From Pseudomonadota bacterium (lineage in GTDB: Bacteria > Pseudomonadota > Gammaproteobacteria > Steroidobacterales > SZUA-146), in the NCBI GenBank assembly GCA_039028935.1, contig JBCCHD010000004.1:113043-175482 (forward strand): DNA of 62,440 nucleotides, in the 5' to 3' direction. A program made the translations under genes and the position numbers. The first letter of the stretch is position 1. Every line of letters starts with the position of its first letter. The notes under the pieces are model-generated. The model saw only the letters and a program-made list of their open reading frames with translations. It was not told the DNA's origin and did no database searches. Below, in pieces: positions 34,561-44,816 of this stretch.

Positions 34561-35978
34561 AACACGCATTGCTTAGCCTCCTTGCCATTGCGCTTTATGC
34601 CTCACCCGAGGCTCGAAGCGAAGACTATGACTACTTCAGTGCCAATCGCACGCTGATTCGTAATGGCGTGCAAGCCGTTTTGACCTGCAACGGATTGTTT
34701 ACCTCAAACCGCACGCTAGAACAGGTGTTTGACCAAGAACTCCAATATCTGAGCGATCGGGTTGGCACCGTTGACGGCGGCAATTACCGCGTCGATAACG
34801 CTGATCGTTGGGTGGCCGTCGGCAGCCCCCCCTATCGGGTACGTGCGGTATTTCGACGCGGCATTGGTTGCGTGGTGATGGCGCCGAACCAGACTGTAGA
34901 CGACATACCCTCCCTACCGGCACAGACATTGCCCACCGAGAAAAGCGCTCTGCACGAAGTACCTTGGCCGGATGGGGATCAATTGACTGCGCATCCGAGG
35001 CTCGATCGCGTGAATCTCAAGGCGCTCAATGCCGCCTCTGATTGGGCGTTTGATCGCGACACACCCGAACAGGACACGCTCAGTCTGCTGGTCATTCACG
35101 ATGGTCACATCGTACATGAGCGTTATGCTCCGGGTGTCGATGTCACCACTCGTACGCGAACCTGGTCGACCGCAAAGAGCATTGCCGTCACATTGATTGG
35201 TCTGCGCGCCGCGCAAAGCACCCTTGAACTGGATGAACCACTGAACTTGGACTGGCTGCCGCATATTGAGCCAAATGACGATCCACGCAATGCGATCACG
35301 CTGCGCCATACCCTCAACATGTCGAGCGGTTTGTATCCGGTGGATAGTTACCGCATGGAATACGCCACCGGCTCGGGCCTTGCCTATTGGGCGGGAATGA
35401 GTTCGGTATTGGGGGCACGTAATCGCGGCCTAGTCGCGACGCCCGGCACGGAATGGGAGTATGAAAACTACGACACGCTTCTCGCGATTTATGCGATGAA
35501 ACGCACGTTCAAGAGCGCCAAGGACTATCTGGAGTTTCCGCGCAAAGCGTTACTGGATCGAATCGGTATGCACAACACATTGCTGAGCACCGATCGCTTT
35601 GGTGACTTCATATTAAGCAGTCAGGTCTACACCAATGCCCGCGACTTAGGGCGCTTTGGCCTTCTGTACCTAAACAACGGCCGCTGGCACGACGAACAAT
35701 TACTCGATCCTGAGTGGATCGACTTTGTGCGTCGTCCCGCCCCCGCGTCACATCGACGCCACTTTGACTACGGCGGACATTTCTGGCTCGTACCCGATAA
35801 CCGTACGGATGTGCCGGCCGATGCCTTTGCCACCGCCGGCAACCGTGGCCAATACGTTATTATTGTGCCAACCCATAACTTGGTCATTGTTCGACGGGGC
35901 CTGGACTACGGCCGCCAAGGGTTTAATCGCTGGGACCTAACGCGTGAAGTACTCAAAGCCTTCGCGCCAGAAAACTAA
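34557..35978 (+). CDS. Exported serine hydrolase, beta-lactamase class C-like
   Basis: 473 residues with a signal peptide (about 1-21). The catalytic STAKS (Ser204, Lys207) and YEN (302-304) are the SxxK and YxN motifs of penicillin-binding/class C beta-lactamase-like hydrolases; SGLYPVDSY and the C-terminal [19 protein letters not shown] region fit too. An extra N-terminal domain of about 150 residues precedes it. Natural substrate could be a peptide, ester or amide. It overlaps the deaminase stop by four bases, showing coupling, although no functional link is obvious. Confidence 0.8.
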   Translation: MKHALLSLLAIALYASPEARSEDYDYFSANRTLIRNGVQAVLTCNGLFTSNRTLEQVFDQELQYLSDRVGTVDGGNYRVDNADRWVAVGSPPYRVRAVFRRGIGCVVMAPNQTVDDIPSLPAQTLPTEKSALHEVPWPDGDQLTAHPRLDRVNLKALNAASDWAFDRDTPEQDTLSLLVIHDGHIVHERYAPGVDVTTRTRTWSTAKSIAVTLIGLRAAQSTLELDEPLNLDWLPHIEPNDDPRNAITLRHTLNMSSGLYPVDSYRMEYATGSGLAYWAGMSSVLGARNRGLVATPGTEWEYENYDTLLAIYAMKRTFKSAKDYLEFPRKALLDRIGMHNTLLSTDRFGDFILSSQVYTNARDLGRFGLLYLNNGRWHDEQLLDPEWIDFVRRPAPASHRRHFDYGGHFWLVPDNRTDVPADAFATAGNRGQYVIIVPTHNLVIVRRGLDYGRQGFNRWDLTREVLKAFAPEN

Positions 35979-36002
35979 TGCATCGCCCACAGGGACGTAG
36001 CC

Positions 36003-36443
36003 ATGAAAGTGTTTATCAAACTAATGCTTCTTTTACTGATCGCAGCGATGGCGGGGCCTTTTTTCATTCGCGGCCCCGATGGCCAGCCGCTCATGAAATG
36101 GCGTGACATCACGTCGAAATTTGGTAACTGGTCGAGCTCCGCGTCCGGCGGTGACAGCGTTGAAGTTCATCGCTGGCAGGACGAAAACGGTCAATGGCAC
36201 TATTCGGACGAACCCCCTGAGCAGGGCGGCGAGGTGATCACACTCGACCCTAACACCAACGTCATACAATCAGTGCCCGTGAACGCGCCTCCGGCCGTTG
36301 AGCCGAGCGCGCCTGTACAATCGGAACCGACCGCGGGCGACGAAATGCCATCCATGTTCAATGCCGTAGACGAAACCAAAAAAGTGCGCGACGCGCTTGA
36401 GGAGCGAAACGACACGCTTCGCAAACGGCTCGATGACAACTGA
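36003..36443 (+). CDS. DUF4124 domain envelope protein
   Basis: 146 residues. The N-terminal hydrophobic segment (5-20) is an uncleaved anchor or signal peptide. EVHRWQDENGQWHYSDEPP is the DUF4124 signature, common in gammaproteobacterial periplasmic proteins of unknown function. The middle is a Pro/Val-rich spacer and the C-terminus a charged helix. It follows the serine hydrolase by 24 bases and precedes the Dabb lipoprotein by 16, so these three may be cotranscribed. Confidence 0.75.
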   Translation: MKVFIKLMLLLLIAAMAGPFFIRGPDGQPLMKWRDITSKFGNWSSSASGGDSVEVHRWQDENGQWHYSDEPPEQGGEVITLDPNTNVIQSVPVNAPPAVEPSAPVQSEPTAGDEMPSMFNAVDETKKVRDALEERNDTLRKRLDDN

Positions 36444-36459
36444 CTTCGGAGTCCAATTC

Positions 36460-36852
36460 ATGACAAAGCGCTTACTTGCCTCATTCTTGATGCCGTTCTT
36501 GCTCTGCGCATGCACAGTCAATCTGACGATCGATAACGATGAGCCGCTGGCTCACGTCGTATTGGTATGGATGAATGAACCCGGCAATCCCGCCCACCGC
36601 GCTCAGTTGATTGCCGCCAGTGAACGCCTTCGCGATATTGACGGCGTGGTGCGCGTCAAAACTGGCCAGAGTATCGCCAGTGACCGGGATGTGGTGGACG
36701 ACAGTTTCGATGTCGGTATTTACGTTGAACTGGAGTCACTCGACGCCTTAAAAGCCTATGCAACGGATCCGTTACACCTTGCCATTCTAAACAATGACAT
36801 CGCTCCGGTGACCGCACGCTATATCGTCTATGACTTTGAAATAGACCGTTAG
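36460..36852 (+). CDS. Dabb-domain lipoprotein
   Basis: 130 residues. MTKRLLASFLMPFLLCAC ends in a lipobox Cys, so it is probably lipidated. The remainder, LAHVVLVWMNEPGNPAHRA then VGIYVELESLDALKAYATD, is the stress-responsive alpha/beta-barrel (Dabb) dimer domain (PF07876). Dabb proteins are small ferredoxin-like dimers of mixed function; membrane-anchored versions are less common. ATG 36460 follows CGGAG. Confidence 0.75.
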   Translation: MTKRLLASFLMPFLLCACTVNLTIDNDEPLAHVVLVWMNEPGNPAHRAQLIAASERLRDIDGVVRVKTGQSIASDRDVVDDSFDVGIYVELESLDALKAYATDPLHLAILNNDIAPVTARYIVYDFEIDR

Positions 36853-36957
36853 TCGAGTTTTCGGAATCGACGCAAAACCCCAAGGCGTAAACCCCAAGCG
36901 TGCGTCATCGCTACAACCGCGATGTGGTGCCGCTCGCGTTACGGGTAACTTGATCGA

Positions 36958-38415
36958 CTAGCGCTTCAGACGCACCAGAAAGTCCATGACCCAATCAGCG
37001 AATCGACCATAGGGCGGCGCGAGAAACCGCAGCGCCGAAAAGCGCGCCTGATAAAACACCGGCCGCAATTTGGAACAGGCCAAAAAACCCTCATACCCGT
37101 GATAGTGACCCATGCCACTTGGCCCGACGCCACCAAAGGGTAAGTCATGTTGTGCTACATGCAACAACACATCGTTCACCGTTACACCACCTGACATGAT
37201 GCGATCGATGTAGCGAGCCACCAGCTTTTTGTTGTGCGAGAACGGATAAAACGCCAGCGGCCGGTCGTGCGCGTTAACGTAATCAATAACGTCAGACGGA
37301 TCGGTATAGGTGAGTACCATCATGAATGGCCCAAAGGTCTCGCGATGACGAATGCGCATGGCATCAGTGGTGTCCAGCACCAAGTGCATCGCGACTTTAC
37401 GAGTCGATGCATTGGGTTCATGCAAGGGCGAGAGGTTGACGATGGTTGCGCCTTCGTTGCGCGCATCGTCCAGTGTTGCCATCAGTCGGTTATAGGCCCG
37501 TTCATCGATGATCGACGTGTAATCGGAATGCTCGGGATCCGGGCAGTGCTCGGCTACGTACGCCTTGGCTTTTTCAACGAACGCGTCTTTCTGACTCTCG
37601 TGAACAAACACGTAATCAACGTTGGTGCAGATCTGACCGGCGTTAAATTGTTTGGCAAAGAAAATGCGCTCTACCGCGCGATCGAGCGGATACTTCGGAT
37701 CAATCACCGCCGGACATTTTCCGCCCAGCTCCAAGATAACCGGAGTGAGATTTTTCGCGGCCGAGGCCATTACCGCGCGGCCGGTCTGACCTGATCCGGT
37801 AAAGATCATTAGGTCAAACGGTAGCTGGGAAAACTGAATGCCGACGCTGCCGGTTTCCTCATAGAAACACAGCTTGTCTTCCGGCAGGTACTGAGGGGAC
37901 AACGTTTTGAGCAGGCGCGTTAGTTGCACCGAGTTTTCTGACATTTTGACCATGGCGCGATTGCCCGCTGCAAACGCGGCAGCTAGCTGCGAAAAACTCA
38001 AAAAAAGCGGAAAGTTCCAAGGCACGATGAGTCCCACCACGCCCAAGGGCTGAGGAATCACACGGTTTTTGGAGCCCGGGAACAAGAACTGGTCAGACTC
38101 ACGATGCTGCGGCTTCATCCACTGTCGCAACTTTTTGATGTTGTCGTTGATGCCGTCGGTCGTCGCAAATACTTCAGCAAACAGCGTCTCGTGTCGGGAG
38201 CGATTACCGTAGTCGCTGCTAATCGCCTCAACAATGGCATCAACGTTATCGGTCACCAATCGTTTTAGGGCTCGCAAGTCGTCCCGTCGCGCACGAAGCG
38301 AGGGGGTCGGTTCGCGAAAATACGCCGCCCGCTGGATTTCCAGCCCAGACGTTAGCGCCTCATCCAGTGCGTTGGTTTCGGGTGATGCGTCCTGAAGGTT
38401 GTAGACCGAGCTCAT
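36958..38415 (-). CDS. Aldehyde dehydrogenase, coniferyl-aldehyde type
   Basis: 485 residues. The catalytic Cys is at 263 in FNAGQICTNVDYVF and the Glu at 229 in LELGGK; TGSGQTGR is the NAD loop. The lack of the usual N-terminal stretch and the closing KLRPVFYQARFS match the class 3-like/CalB (coniferyl aldehyde) group, which can have a membrane-associated C-terminus. It oxidises aldehydes to acids with NAD(P); citronellal in terpene breakdown is a possible but unproven substrate. Confidence 0.85.
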   Translation of the reverse strand: MSSVYNLQDASPETNALDEALTSGLEIQRAAYFREPTPSLRARRDDLRALKRLVTDNVDAIVEAISSDYGNRSRHETLFAEVFATTDGINDNIKKLRQWMKPQHRESDQFLFPGSKNRVIPQPLGVVGLIVPWNFPLFLSFSQLAAAFAAGNRAMVKMSENSVQLTRLLKTLSPQYLPEDKLCFYEETGSVGIQFSQLPFDLMIFTGSGQTGRAVMASAAKNLTPVILELGGKCPAVIDPKYPLDRAVERIFFAKQFNAGQICTNVDYVFVHESQKDAFVEKAKAYVAEHCPDPEHSDYTSIIDERAYNRLMATLDDARNEGATIVNLSPLHEPNASTRKVAMHLVLDTTDAMRIRHRETFGPFMMVLTYTDPSDVIDYVNAHDRPLAFYPFSHNKKLVARYIDRIMSGGVTVNDVLLHVAQHDLPFGGVGPSGMGHYHGYEGFLACSKLRPVFYQARFSALRFLAPPYGRFADWVMDFLVRLKR

Positions 38416-38538
38416 AGCTACCTCACTGTTGGGGGCATGTCGTTTGACCGTAGTATCGCAAAATTACGGCGCTGCAACAAAGCGGTCACAGTCACGCCAC
38501 AAGCCTCTGATTTACGGTTATCCCGCTCGATCGCTCCG

Positions 38539-38572
38539 CGGGTCACGGCAACTGAGCAGTCGCCGTGACCCG
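38539..38572 (-). terminator. Hairpin after the triplicated secreted protein
   Basis: CGGGTCACGGC (38539-38549) pairs with GCCGTGACCCG (38562-38572), and ACT/AGT extends the stem inward to a GAGC loop. It lies 34 bases beyond the stop of the gene above. No U run follows, so it may be a weak terminator or a 3-prime stability element. Confidence 0.6.
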
Positions 38573-38605
38573 GGTTCTAAAGCGGTTGACGCCGGGTTTG
38601 GGGCG

Positions 38606-40489
38606 TCAGGGGGCGACCCCACTCGGCCCGGGCGGACCGAAGAAGTAGTCCGGCACAATCGCGTAATCGATAAAGTTCACCACGCCATCGCCGTTAAAGT
38701 CGGCAATCTGCGAGCCGGTGCTGCCAAACGCCGCCGAGAACACGCCGATATCCAAAAAGTTCACGACGCCATCGTTGTTGAGGTCAGGGTCGCACGCATT
38801 GCCATAACCGTCACCGTCGACATCGAGCTGGCTGGCGTTACTCACTACCGTGCAGTTGTCCGCATCATCGCTGACGCCGTCGCCGTCGCTGTCCACTACG
38901 GTGCCGGTTATCACGCGCACATAGTCGCCGGGTGAATTAGCGCTGAACGCCACTGAGAAGACATTGCCGGCGAAGCTCACCGAATCGTCCACCTCGAGTC
39001 CGCGTAATGATGGATTCAGATAGTTGGCGGTCGGATTACCCAGAAAGTCACTGTCATTGAGCGTCTCAAGCGATGTCGCGACACCCAGAATGGGCGCGCT
39101 AAACGTCACATCCCCTTGAATCGATCGGCTGCTGGCTGGATCAAACGAGACGTAGTAGCTGTTCACAGTCGAACCGGCCGGTACCACAGTGTTTTCATCG
39201 AGCGTCAGATCATCGGTCAACACAACGCCCTGCAGTTCTTCATAGGCAAACAGATCATTCGATTGAAAGTTGTTATTACCAACCGGACCAATCGGATCGC
39301 ACAGCTGTGCGAACACACCGCCGTTATTCGCCGCCGTACCGCCCAACACTACGCCTGTGATGGTCACGTCTTCGGGCGGACAGACAGTGAAGAACAGACT
39401 CGGTGAAGCGCTGCCCAACAGCACGCGCACCGAGTCGCCCGGTGAACTTGCGCGAAAACTAACAAAGAGCTCATTACCGTTGATGGTGAAGTTGTCGCTA
39501 CCTTCCAATCCGAGCAAGTCAGGCTCAAGATAAGTGGCCGACGCATTACCCAAAAATTCGCTATCCTGTAGCTGCGTTCGATCCTTGATCACAGCAATGA
39601 TGTCGTCCGGGAACGTGATCGTACCTTGGTTTCTGGTGTCAACGACCGGGTCGAAAACAACATAAAAGCTCGACACGATTTCACCGGCGTCGATACTGAA
39701 ATTTTCATCGACGGCCAATGGCGCAGTGAGCTCAACCGCCTGCTGTTCTTCGAACGCAAACAGATCGAACGAATTGAAATTGTCGGCCCCTACCGGTCCG
39801 ATGGGATCACAAATCTGGCGGAATACGCCCCCCGCCTCCGCGGCAGAACCGCCCGTTACGACACCAGCAAGCGTCGCCGTACCCCCCACACACACCGTCG
39901 TGCCCGGCTCTGGATCGACACCTGTTATCACACGAATCGCGTCACCCGGCGAGACGGTGCGCAAAAAGAACGACACCGTGTCGCCCGAGATCGTTACGGT
40001 ATCCGGACTCTCCAGTTCCTGACTGCCAATGTCATAAGCGGTACCCGGATTACCAAGAACAGGATCCGTGATATTGAATCCTTCGTTATAAATCATGACA
40101 CCGAGAATCGGTTCGTCGAAGGTCACGCTCGCTTCGACTTCTTCTGTCGCACTCGGGTCATAGATAATGTAGTGACTCGACACGACGCTGCCCGGGCCCA
40201 AAATGCTGCTGTCCAAACCGCTTGCGGCCACATGTAAACTGATATTCGATGTGAGCGTCACGTCTTGTTGCTCGTTAAAGGCCCTCACGTTGTCGTCGTT
40301 GTAGGCATTGTTTGGCAAGACCACTGGCGCGGGTATTTCGATAAACAATCCGCCATTCACAAATGACGATCCTCCCGTTACCACGCCCGACGTTATCTCC
40401 GCGTGGGTTTCAATCGCCAGGGTACATATAGCCAAAACGGCCATGGTTTTTATGGTGCGCGCGCGTACGCGCGGAGCTTGATCACTCAT
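38606..40489 (-). CDS. Large secreted protein: three ~150-residue repeats, then TSP3/dockerin module
   Basis: 627 residues with a signal peptide to about residue 30. Three homologous blocks follow at 33-190, 207-359 and 377-529, each starting G-V-V-x-G-G and ending SPGD-x-(I/V)-RV-(I/L)-(T/L)-G. Blocks 2 and 3 share CDPIGPVG and FLGN. Then [14 protein letters not shown] and [12 protein letters not shown] are TSP3 calcium repeats, and [11 protein letters not shown] with [13 protein letters not shown] are dockerin-like loops ending PGPSG. ATG 40489 has a strong AGGAGGGAA, so the longer frame is rejected. No catalytic motif was recognised; it looks like a surface or matrix protein. Confidence 0.75.
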   Translation of the reverse strand: MSDQAPRVRARTIKTMAVLAICTLAIETHAEITSGVVTGGSSFVNGGLFIEIPAPVVLPNNAYNDDNVRAFNEQQDVTLTSNISLHVAASGLDSSILGPGSVVSSHYIIYDPSATEEVEASVTFDEPILGVMIYNEGFNITDPVLGNPGTAYDIGSQELESPDTVTISGDTVSFFLRTVSPGDAIRVITGVDPEPGTTVCVGGTATLAGVVTGGSAAEAGGVFRQICDPIGPVGADNFNSFDLFAFEEQQAVELTAPLAVDENFSIDAGEIVSSFYVVFDPVVDTRNQGTITFPDDIIAVIKDRTQLQDSEFLGNASATYLEPDLLGLEGSDNFTINGNELFVSFRASSPGDSVRVLLGSASPSLFFTVCPPEDVTITGVVLGGTAANNGGVFAQLCDPIGPVGNNNFQSNDLFAYEELQGVVLTDDLTLDENTVVPAGSTVNSYYVSFDPASSRSIQGDVTFSAPILGVATSLETLNDSDFLGNPTANYLNPSLRGLEVDDSVSFAGNVFSVAFSANSPGDYVRVITGTVVDSDGDGVSDDADNCTVVSNASQLDVDGDGYGNACDPDLNNDGVVNFLDIGVFSAAFGSTGSQIADFNGDGVVNFIDYAIVPDYFFGPPGPSGVAP

Positions 40490-40930
40490 CGTCGGTTCCC
40501 TCCTGTTATTTGTGTTGTCCGACTTGTCGTGTTGTCGACTATCTTGGCACGCTGACACCACGGCCCACTACCGCTCGATCCCCCGGATGCCCTCGCTCCA
40601 AACTTCTTGTTTTCGTTGATTATATTGAGCGGTCTTGCCAAGCCTGTCCAGTCATCGCCGCACTGTCCAAGAGCAATCGTTGGACGGACGACGGCACATT
40701 CGACCCTAACAATATGAAATTTCAAATGATAAACCGCGTTCTGATCCGTTTCCGGCAAACGTTCATTACGATGATTGCGACCCGATGGAGGGACGCAATG
40801 GTCAGTCTTCGCGACCGAGCATTTGACATATTTCCTAAATGCGGTTGCCTCCACAGGCTCGATCCCAACGCGCCGGATCGCATCACGGTTGCCCGGGCGA
40901 GATCGTCGGCGCGAAGAACGCCGAGAGCGG
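40490..40930. other. Intergenic region upstream of the secreted protein
   Basis: About 440 bases with no credible gene on either strand. The part next to the start contains repeats of GTTGTC (about 40510-40540). It must hold the promoter of the secreted protein gene; no clear -35/-10 pair was identified. Confidence 0.45.
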
Positions 40931-41284
40931 CTAGTAAATAGGATCCGTAATGGCCTGGCCGAGCAATACCGCGCGAAGCGCCTCTTCATCCAACGACTCG
41001 CCCGAGTTGATTAACCAGCAGCTCAAGCGCGTCATGCGTGTGCCTAAACGCGGGACATAGTCACAGCCAATCTGCTCGTCTTCTTCGCGAGTTTCGTTGT
41101 AACGCCTCACCGATTCAGCAAGGTGTTGGCGGTTCCAGTTAGCGTCTTGCTGTGTTGGTGAGCCATGCCGGCGATAGGTGAGTGGCGTGTTGGACTGTTC
41201 CGCGTAATCGGGCGATACGCGATCGGCCGAATGAGGGGTGCACGCGCTCAAAAGAGCGATGCCACTCAAGAGTATCGTGCGCAT
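40931..41284 (-). CDS. Small lipoprotein of unknown function
   Basis: 117 residues from the ATG at 41284. MRTILLSGIALLSAC ends in a lipobox Cys; the mature part is charged and contains two Cys (DEQIGCDYV and RLSCWL) that could form a disulfide. No domain was recognised. An alternative TTG start at 41305 lies next to a GGCGGAG but too close to it. It stands apart from neighbours. Confidence 0.55.
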   Translation of the reverse strand: MRTILLSGIALLSACTPHSADRVSPDYAEQSNTPLTYRRHGSPTQQDANWNRQHLAESVRRYNETREEDEQIGCDYVPRLGTRMTRLSCWLINSGESLDEEALRAVLLGQAITDPIY

Positions 41285-41429
41285 TATGGTGCGAACAGGC
41301 GTCAATCTCCGCCCCCCGTGCGGTGCGCCTCAAATCGAGACGGCGCTTTTCAGTAGCCTGCAATCGTGGGGCGAACCGACATCGTCCGTCAAGAGCTCAG
41401 CTGGCGCACAACACCGGAATAGGTGTCAA

Positions 41430-42878
41430 TCAGTGGCCCCACCCACTCACCGCTTTGACCTCGAGGAATTCCTCCAGGCCCCAGATTCCCCCTTCGCGGC
41501 CGTTGCCCGACGCTTTGACACCACCAAACGGCGCGCCGGCACCCCTTGGCTTGCCATTCATCTCCACCATGCCCGCTCGCATACGACGCGCCACTCGGCG
41601 GCGGCGCTCTGGGTCCTCCGACTGGATATAGTTGGCCAGTCCATACGGCGTATCGTTGGCGATGCGGATCGCGTCCTCTTCGGTATCAAATGGGATAATC
41701 GACAGCACGGGGCCAAAAATCTCCTCGCGTGCGATGGTCATGTCATTATTGACGTCGGCAAACACCGTGGGTTTGACGAAGTAACCGGTGTCAAAACCAT
41801 CGGGCTTGCCCGGCCCGCCGGCAACCAGTCGCGCACCTTCATCGATACCCTGTTCGATGAGCGACTGAATTTTATCAAACTGGATCTTGCTAACGACCGG
41901 TCCCATGTGTCGACCTGAATCGCTCGCGAACGCGACTTTGCATTTCGCAGCCGCCGCAATCGCCTCTTCCACGGCTTGATCGTAACGTTCGCGTTGAACC
42001 AGCATACGCGTCGGGGCGTTGCAAGACTGCCCCGTATTATTGAAACAGTGCATGGCGCCGCGTTTGACCGCCGCTTCATAGGCGTCATTGAAAATGATGT
42101 TCGCCCCTTTTCCGCCGAGTTCCAAGTGCACACGCTTTTGCGTATCAGCCGCTGCTTTGGAAACTAGCGTGCCCGCACGGGTAGAGCCGGTGAATGAAAT
42201 CATGTCGACATCTGGATGCGCACAAAGCTGCGTGCCCACACCGGCACCATCCCCGTTGACCAGATTGAATACGCCAGCAGGCACACCCGCTTCGTGAATC
42301 ATCTCCGCCAGCAACAGCGCCGATAGCGGTGCAATTTCTGACGGTTTCAATACCATCGAACAACCCGCGGCCAGAGCCGGCATCACTTTGAGCGTGACTT
42401 GATTGATCGGCCAATTCCAAGGCGTGATCAATCCAACCACCCCAATTGGGTCGTACAACAAACGGTCGTCGGGCGCGTGATCACCAAGCGGACGCTCGAA
42501 CTCGAACGCATTGGCGGCACGGATGGTTCCCTTAATATTCCCGATGCCGGTCATTGCCTGCTGCGATCGCGCCATGTCAATCGGCGCACCCATCTCCTGA
42601 CTGATGGCCTGCGCCATGTCGTCGATGCGCGCCGTATAAATGTCAAGAATGCGTTCGAGGTAACCGATACGTTCAGCCTTGGGATGAGAGGACCACTCAT
42701 CAAACGCTCCGTTGGCCGCAGCCACCGCGTCGTTTGTGTCCGCTTCACTGCCCAGTGAAATCAACGCGAACGGTTGTTCCGTTGACGGATTAATCACCTC
42801 AAGCTCGGTCGCAACTCCCGCGTCCGAATTGGGATTGACCCATTCACCATTGATGTAGAACTGTCGTCGATCGAGCAT
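41430..42878 (-). CDS. NAD(P)-dependent aldehyde dehydrogenase
   Basis: 482 residues, standard ALDH length. Catalytic Cys286 lies in NNTGQSCNAPTR, the general base Glu253 in LELGGKGAN, and the NAD loop is SFTGSTRAGT. EIFGPVLSI and the C-terminal GREGGIWGLEEFLEVKAV complete the family. The SxGQ-C-N-A context resembles the broad-substrate bacterial group also annotated as betaine or hydroxybutyraldehyde-type enzymes; substrate uncertain. ATG 42878 has CAGGAG. Confidence 0.85.
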   Translation of the reverse strand: MLDRRQFYINGEWVNPNSDAGVATELEVINPSTEQPFALISLGSEADTNDAVAAANGAFDEWSSHPKAERIGYLERILDIYTARIDDMAQAISQEMGAPIDMARSQQAMTGIGNIKGTIRAANAFEFERPLGDHAPDDRLLYDPIGVVGLITPWNWPINQVTLKVMPALAAGCSMVLKPSEIAPLSALLLAEMIHEAGVPAGVFNLVNGDGAGVGTQLCAHPDVDMISFTGSTRAGTLVSKAAADTQKRVHLELGGKGANIIFNDAYEAAVKRGAMHCFNNTGQSCNAPTRMLVQRERYDQAVEEAIAAAAKCKVAFASDSGRHMGPVVSKIQFDKIQSLIEQGIDEGARLVAGGPGKPDGFDTGYFVKPTVFADVNNDMTIAREEIFGPVLSIIPFDTEEDAIRIANDTPYGLANYIQSEDPERRRRVARRMRAGMVEMNGKPRGAGAPFGGVKASGNGREGGIWGLEEFLEVKAVSGWGH

Positions 42879-43090
42879 GTCGCGGCTCCTGCAAAAAAAT
42901 TGGATGTGCCGTATTGCGGCTCGCATAAGCAAGCGGGAACGCGAATGTACACCGCGTTCCATACGCGTACAACCACCAAGCAGGCGCTAGGCCAACGCCA
43001 GTCCACAGCGCGATCGCTGGACAGAGCAGGACGAGCCCACGCTACGCTCGTCGCTACGTGAAACGCACTGTCAGACACCCGCGCAATGGC

Positions 43091-43121
43091 TTGCCCGTTG
43101 TGGCGGCTATCCCCTTATAAT
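43091..43121 (+). promoter_or_regulatory. Sigma-70 promoter candidate for the symporter gene
   Basis: A perfect -10 TATAAT (43116-43121) lies 19 bases after TTGCCC (43091-43096). The transcript would begin near 43128, only about ten bases before the GTG and about 24 before the ATC discussed for the symporter start. Confidence 0.5.
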
Positions 43122-43136
43122 GCTCACCACCAACGC

Positions 43137-44618
43137 GTGAGGACACGAGCCATCAGCCAAACCACCGTCATTCTCCTTTCCCTTGTCCTGTACAAGCTGC
43201 TGCTGATAGGCATCGGCCTATGGGCGTCTCGTCGGGTGCAAACAGCCGACGACTTCCTGCTCGGTGGACGCAATCTTGGCCCCTGGGTTGCGGGCTTGTC
43301 TTATGCGGCGAGCACGTCGTCAGCCTGGGTCCTGTTAGGCTTCAGTGGGTTTGCCTTTGCCTATGGCGTCTCGGCGCTGTGGATGCTGCCTGGCATCTGG
43401 GGCGGCTACGTCGTGATGTGGTTGTGGTTTGGCCCGCGACTGCGAGGAGAGGCCGAAGCGAAACGCTACGTGACGCCCACCGAATTTATTAGCGCCAATG
43501 TGCCGCCCAAGGCACAAACCCTAATTGCTGCACTAGCCGCGTTGCTCATCACGTTTTGTTTTATTTTTTATATTGCCGCTCAGTTTGATGCCGCCGCGAA
43601 CGCCTTTATGGCCAACTTCGCCATGAGCAGCACCGCCAGTTTGCTACTCGGCGCCACCATCATCCTCTTCTATTGTTTGCTGGGCGGCTTCTGGGCGGCC
43701 AGCATCACCGACACGCTGCAAGGTATTGTCATGATGCTGGCAGCAATACTCGTCCCCACTATCGCCGTGATCCATGCCGGCGGTTACGGCCAGATGATAA
43801 CGACCGTGAGTGCCAGCAATCCGGCCCTCCTCGACATGTCGGGTGGTCACGCCGGATTCGTGTTTGTCGGATTTGTGCTTGGCCTGGCGGGTATCGGTCT
43901 TGGCACACTCGGGCAGCCGCACCTACTGGCTCGCCTAATGGCGGTACGCGGTGAGCGCGAACGCAAGCAAGGGTTTGCCATCGCCATGACCTGGGCGGTC
44001 TTGGTTTATCTGGGCATGGCTTCGCTGGCGCTCGCCGCACGCAGCTTGGCGCTGGAGCCTGGCAATGGCGAACAGATTTTTTATCTGATGGCGGAAGCGC
44101 TGCTCCCACCGCTTCTCGCCGGCATTGTCATCGCAGCCATTCTGTCGGCGGTCATGTCCACCGTCGACTCGCTACTGCTGGCCGCCGCCGCCGCGATTGC
44201 GCACGATCTTGGACTAGCCAGGCGCCTACGCATCGGCGAGCTGACGCTGTCGCGTGTGGTCATGGCCGGGCTTGTTTTGGCGGCGGTCACCTTGGCGCTG
44301 ACGCTGCCCGACACAATATTTAATCGAGTCTTGTTCGCCTGGAACGCGCTAGGCGCCGCGTTTGGCCCTGTCATCATCGCGCGGTTACTGGGTCGGGAGC
44401 CAGCGGCCGCTGCTCGGGTGGCCAGCATCCTGACCGGATTCAGCCTCACTGTTCTCTTTTATACGTACGGCGCCATCGACGTGGCCGACACCAGTCATGC
44501 ACTGTCACGAACACTGGCCGATTTGGCTCATCTGCCCGGCGACCCGTTTGAGCGCGTCGTGCCGTTCATCCCGCCGCTACTGATTGTCATGCTCGCACCC
44601 CGCCATCGCCGGACGTAA
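43137..44618 (+). CDS. Sodium:solute symporter (SSS family)
   Basis: 493 residues from GTG 43137, with about thirteen hydrophobic segments. ADDFLLGGRNLGPWVAGLSYAAS is the SSS N-terminal signature; GIGLGTLGQPHLLARLMAV and AILSAVMSTVDSLLLAAAAA are the Na-binding and proline-permease-like helices. It is closest in style to PutP (sodium/proline). The start is doubtful: GTG lacks a Shine-Dalgarno, whereas the in-frame ATC at 43152 has GAGGA eight bases upstream and would give a natural N-terminus. Substrate is a small organic solute, probably an amino acid. Confidence 0.85.
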   Translation: MRTRAISQTTVILLSLVLYKLLLIGIGLWASRRVQTADDFLLGGRNLGPWVAGLSYAASTSSAWVLLGFSGFAFAYGVSALWMLPGIWGGYVVMWLWFGPRLRGEAEAKRYVTPTEFISANVPPKAQTLIAALAALLITFCFIFYIAAQFDAAANAFMANFAMSSTASLLLGATIILFYCLLGGFWAASITDTLQGIVMMLAAILVPTIAVIHAGGYGQMITTVSASNPALLDMSGGHAGFVFVGFVLGLAGIGLGTLGQPHLLARLMAVRGERERKQGFAIAMTWAVLVYLGMASLALAARSLALEPGNGEQIFYLMAEALLPPLLAGIVIAAILSAVMSTVDSLLLAAAAAIAHDLGLARRLRIGELTLSRVVMAGLVLAAVTLALTLPDTIFNRVLFAWNALGAAFGPVIIARLLGREPAAAARVASILTGFSLTVLFYTYGAIDVADTSHALSRTLADLAHLPGDPFERVVPFIPPLLIVMLAPRHRRT

Positions 44619-44816
44619 CGGATTGCGATCCAAACGACCCCACCGGCGCGCCGTCAGGGTGGGTGCGGTATCAGGGTTTTCCCGCAAAGCGACAACGCGC
44701 GATGGATGGAATCGAGCCGATTTCAGCATCCACGCTAAAGCTTGCGACTCTGCCGCCGCTATTATGTCCATCATCGACAGATTTTGTTTACGCCCTTTGG
44801 GGAAAGCGAGCACAAC

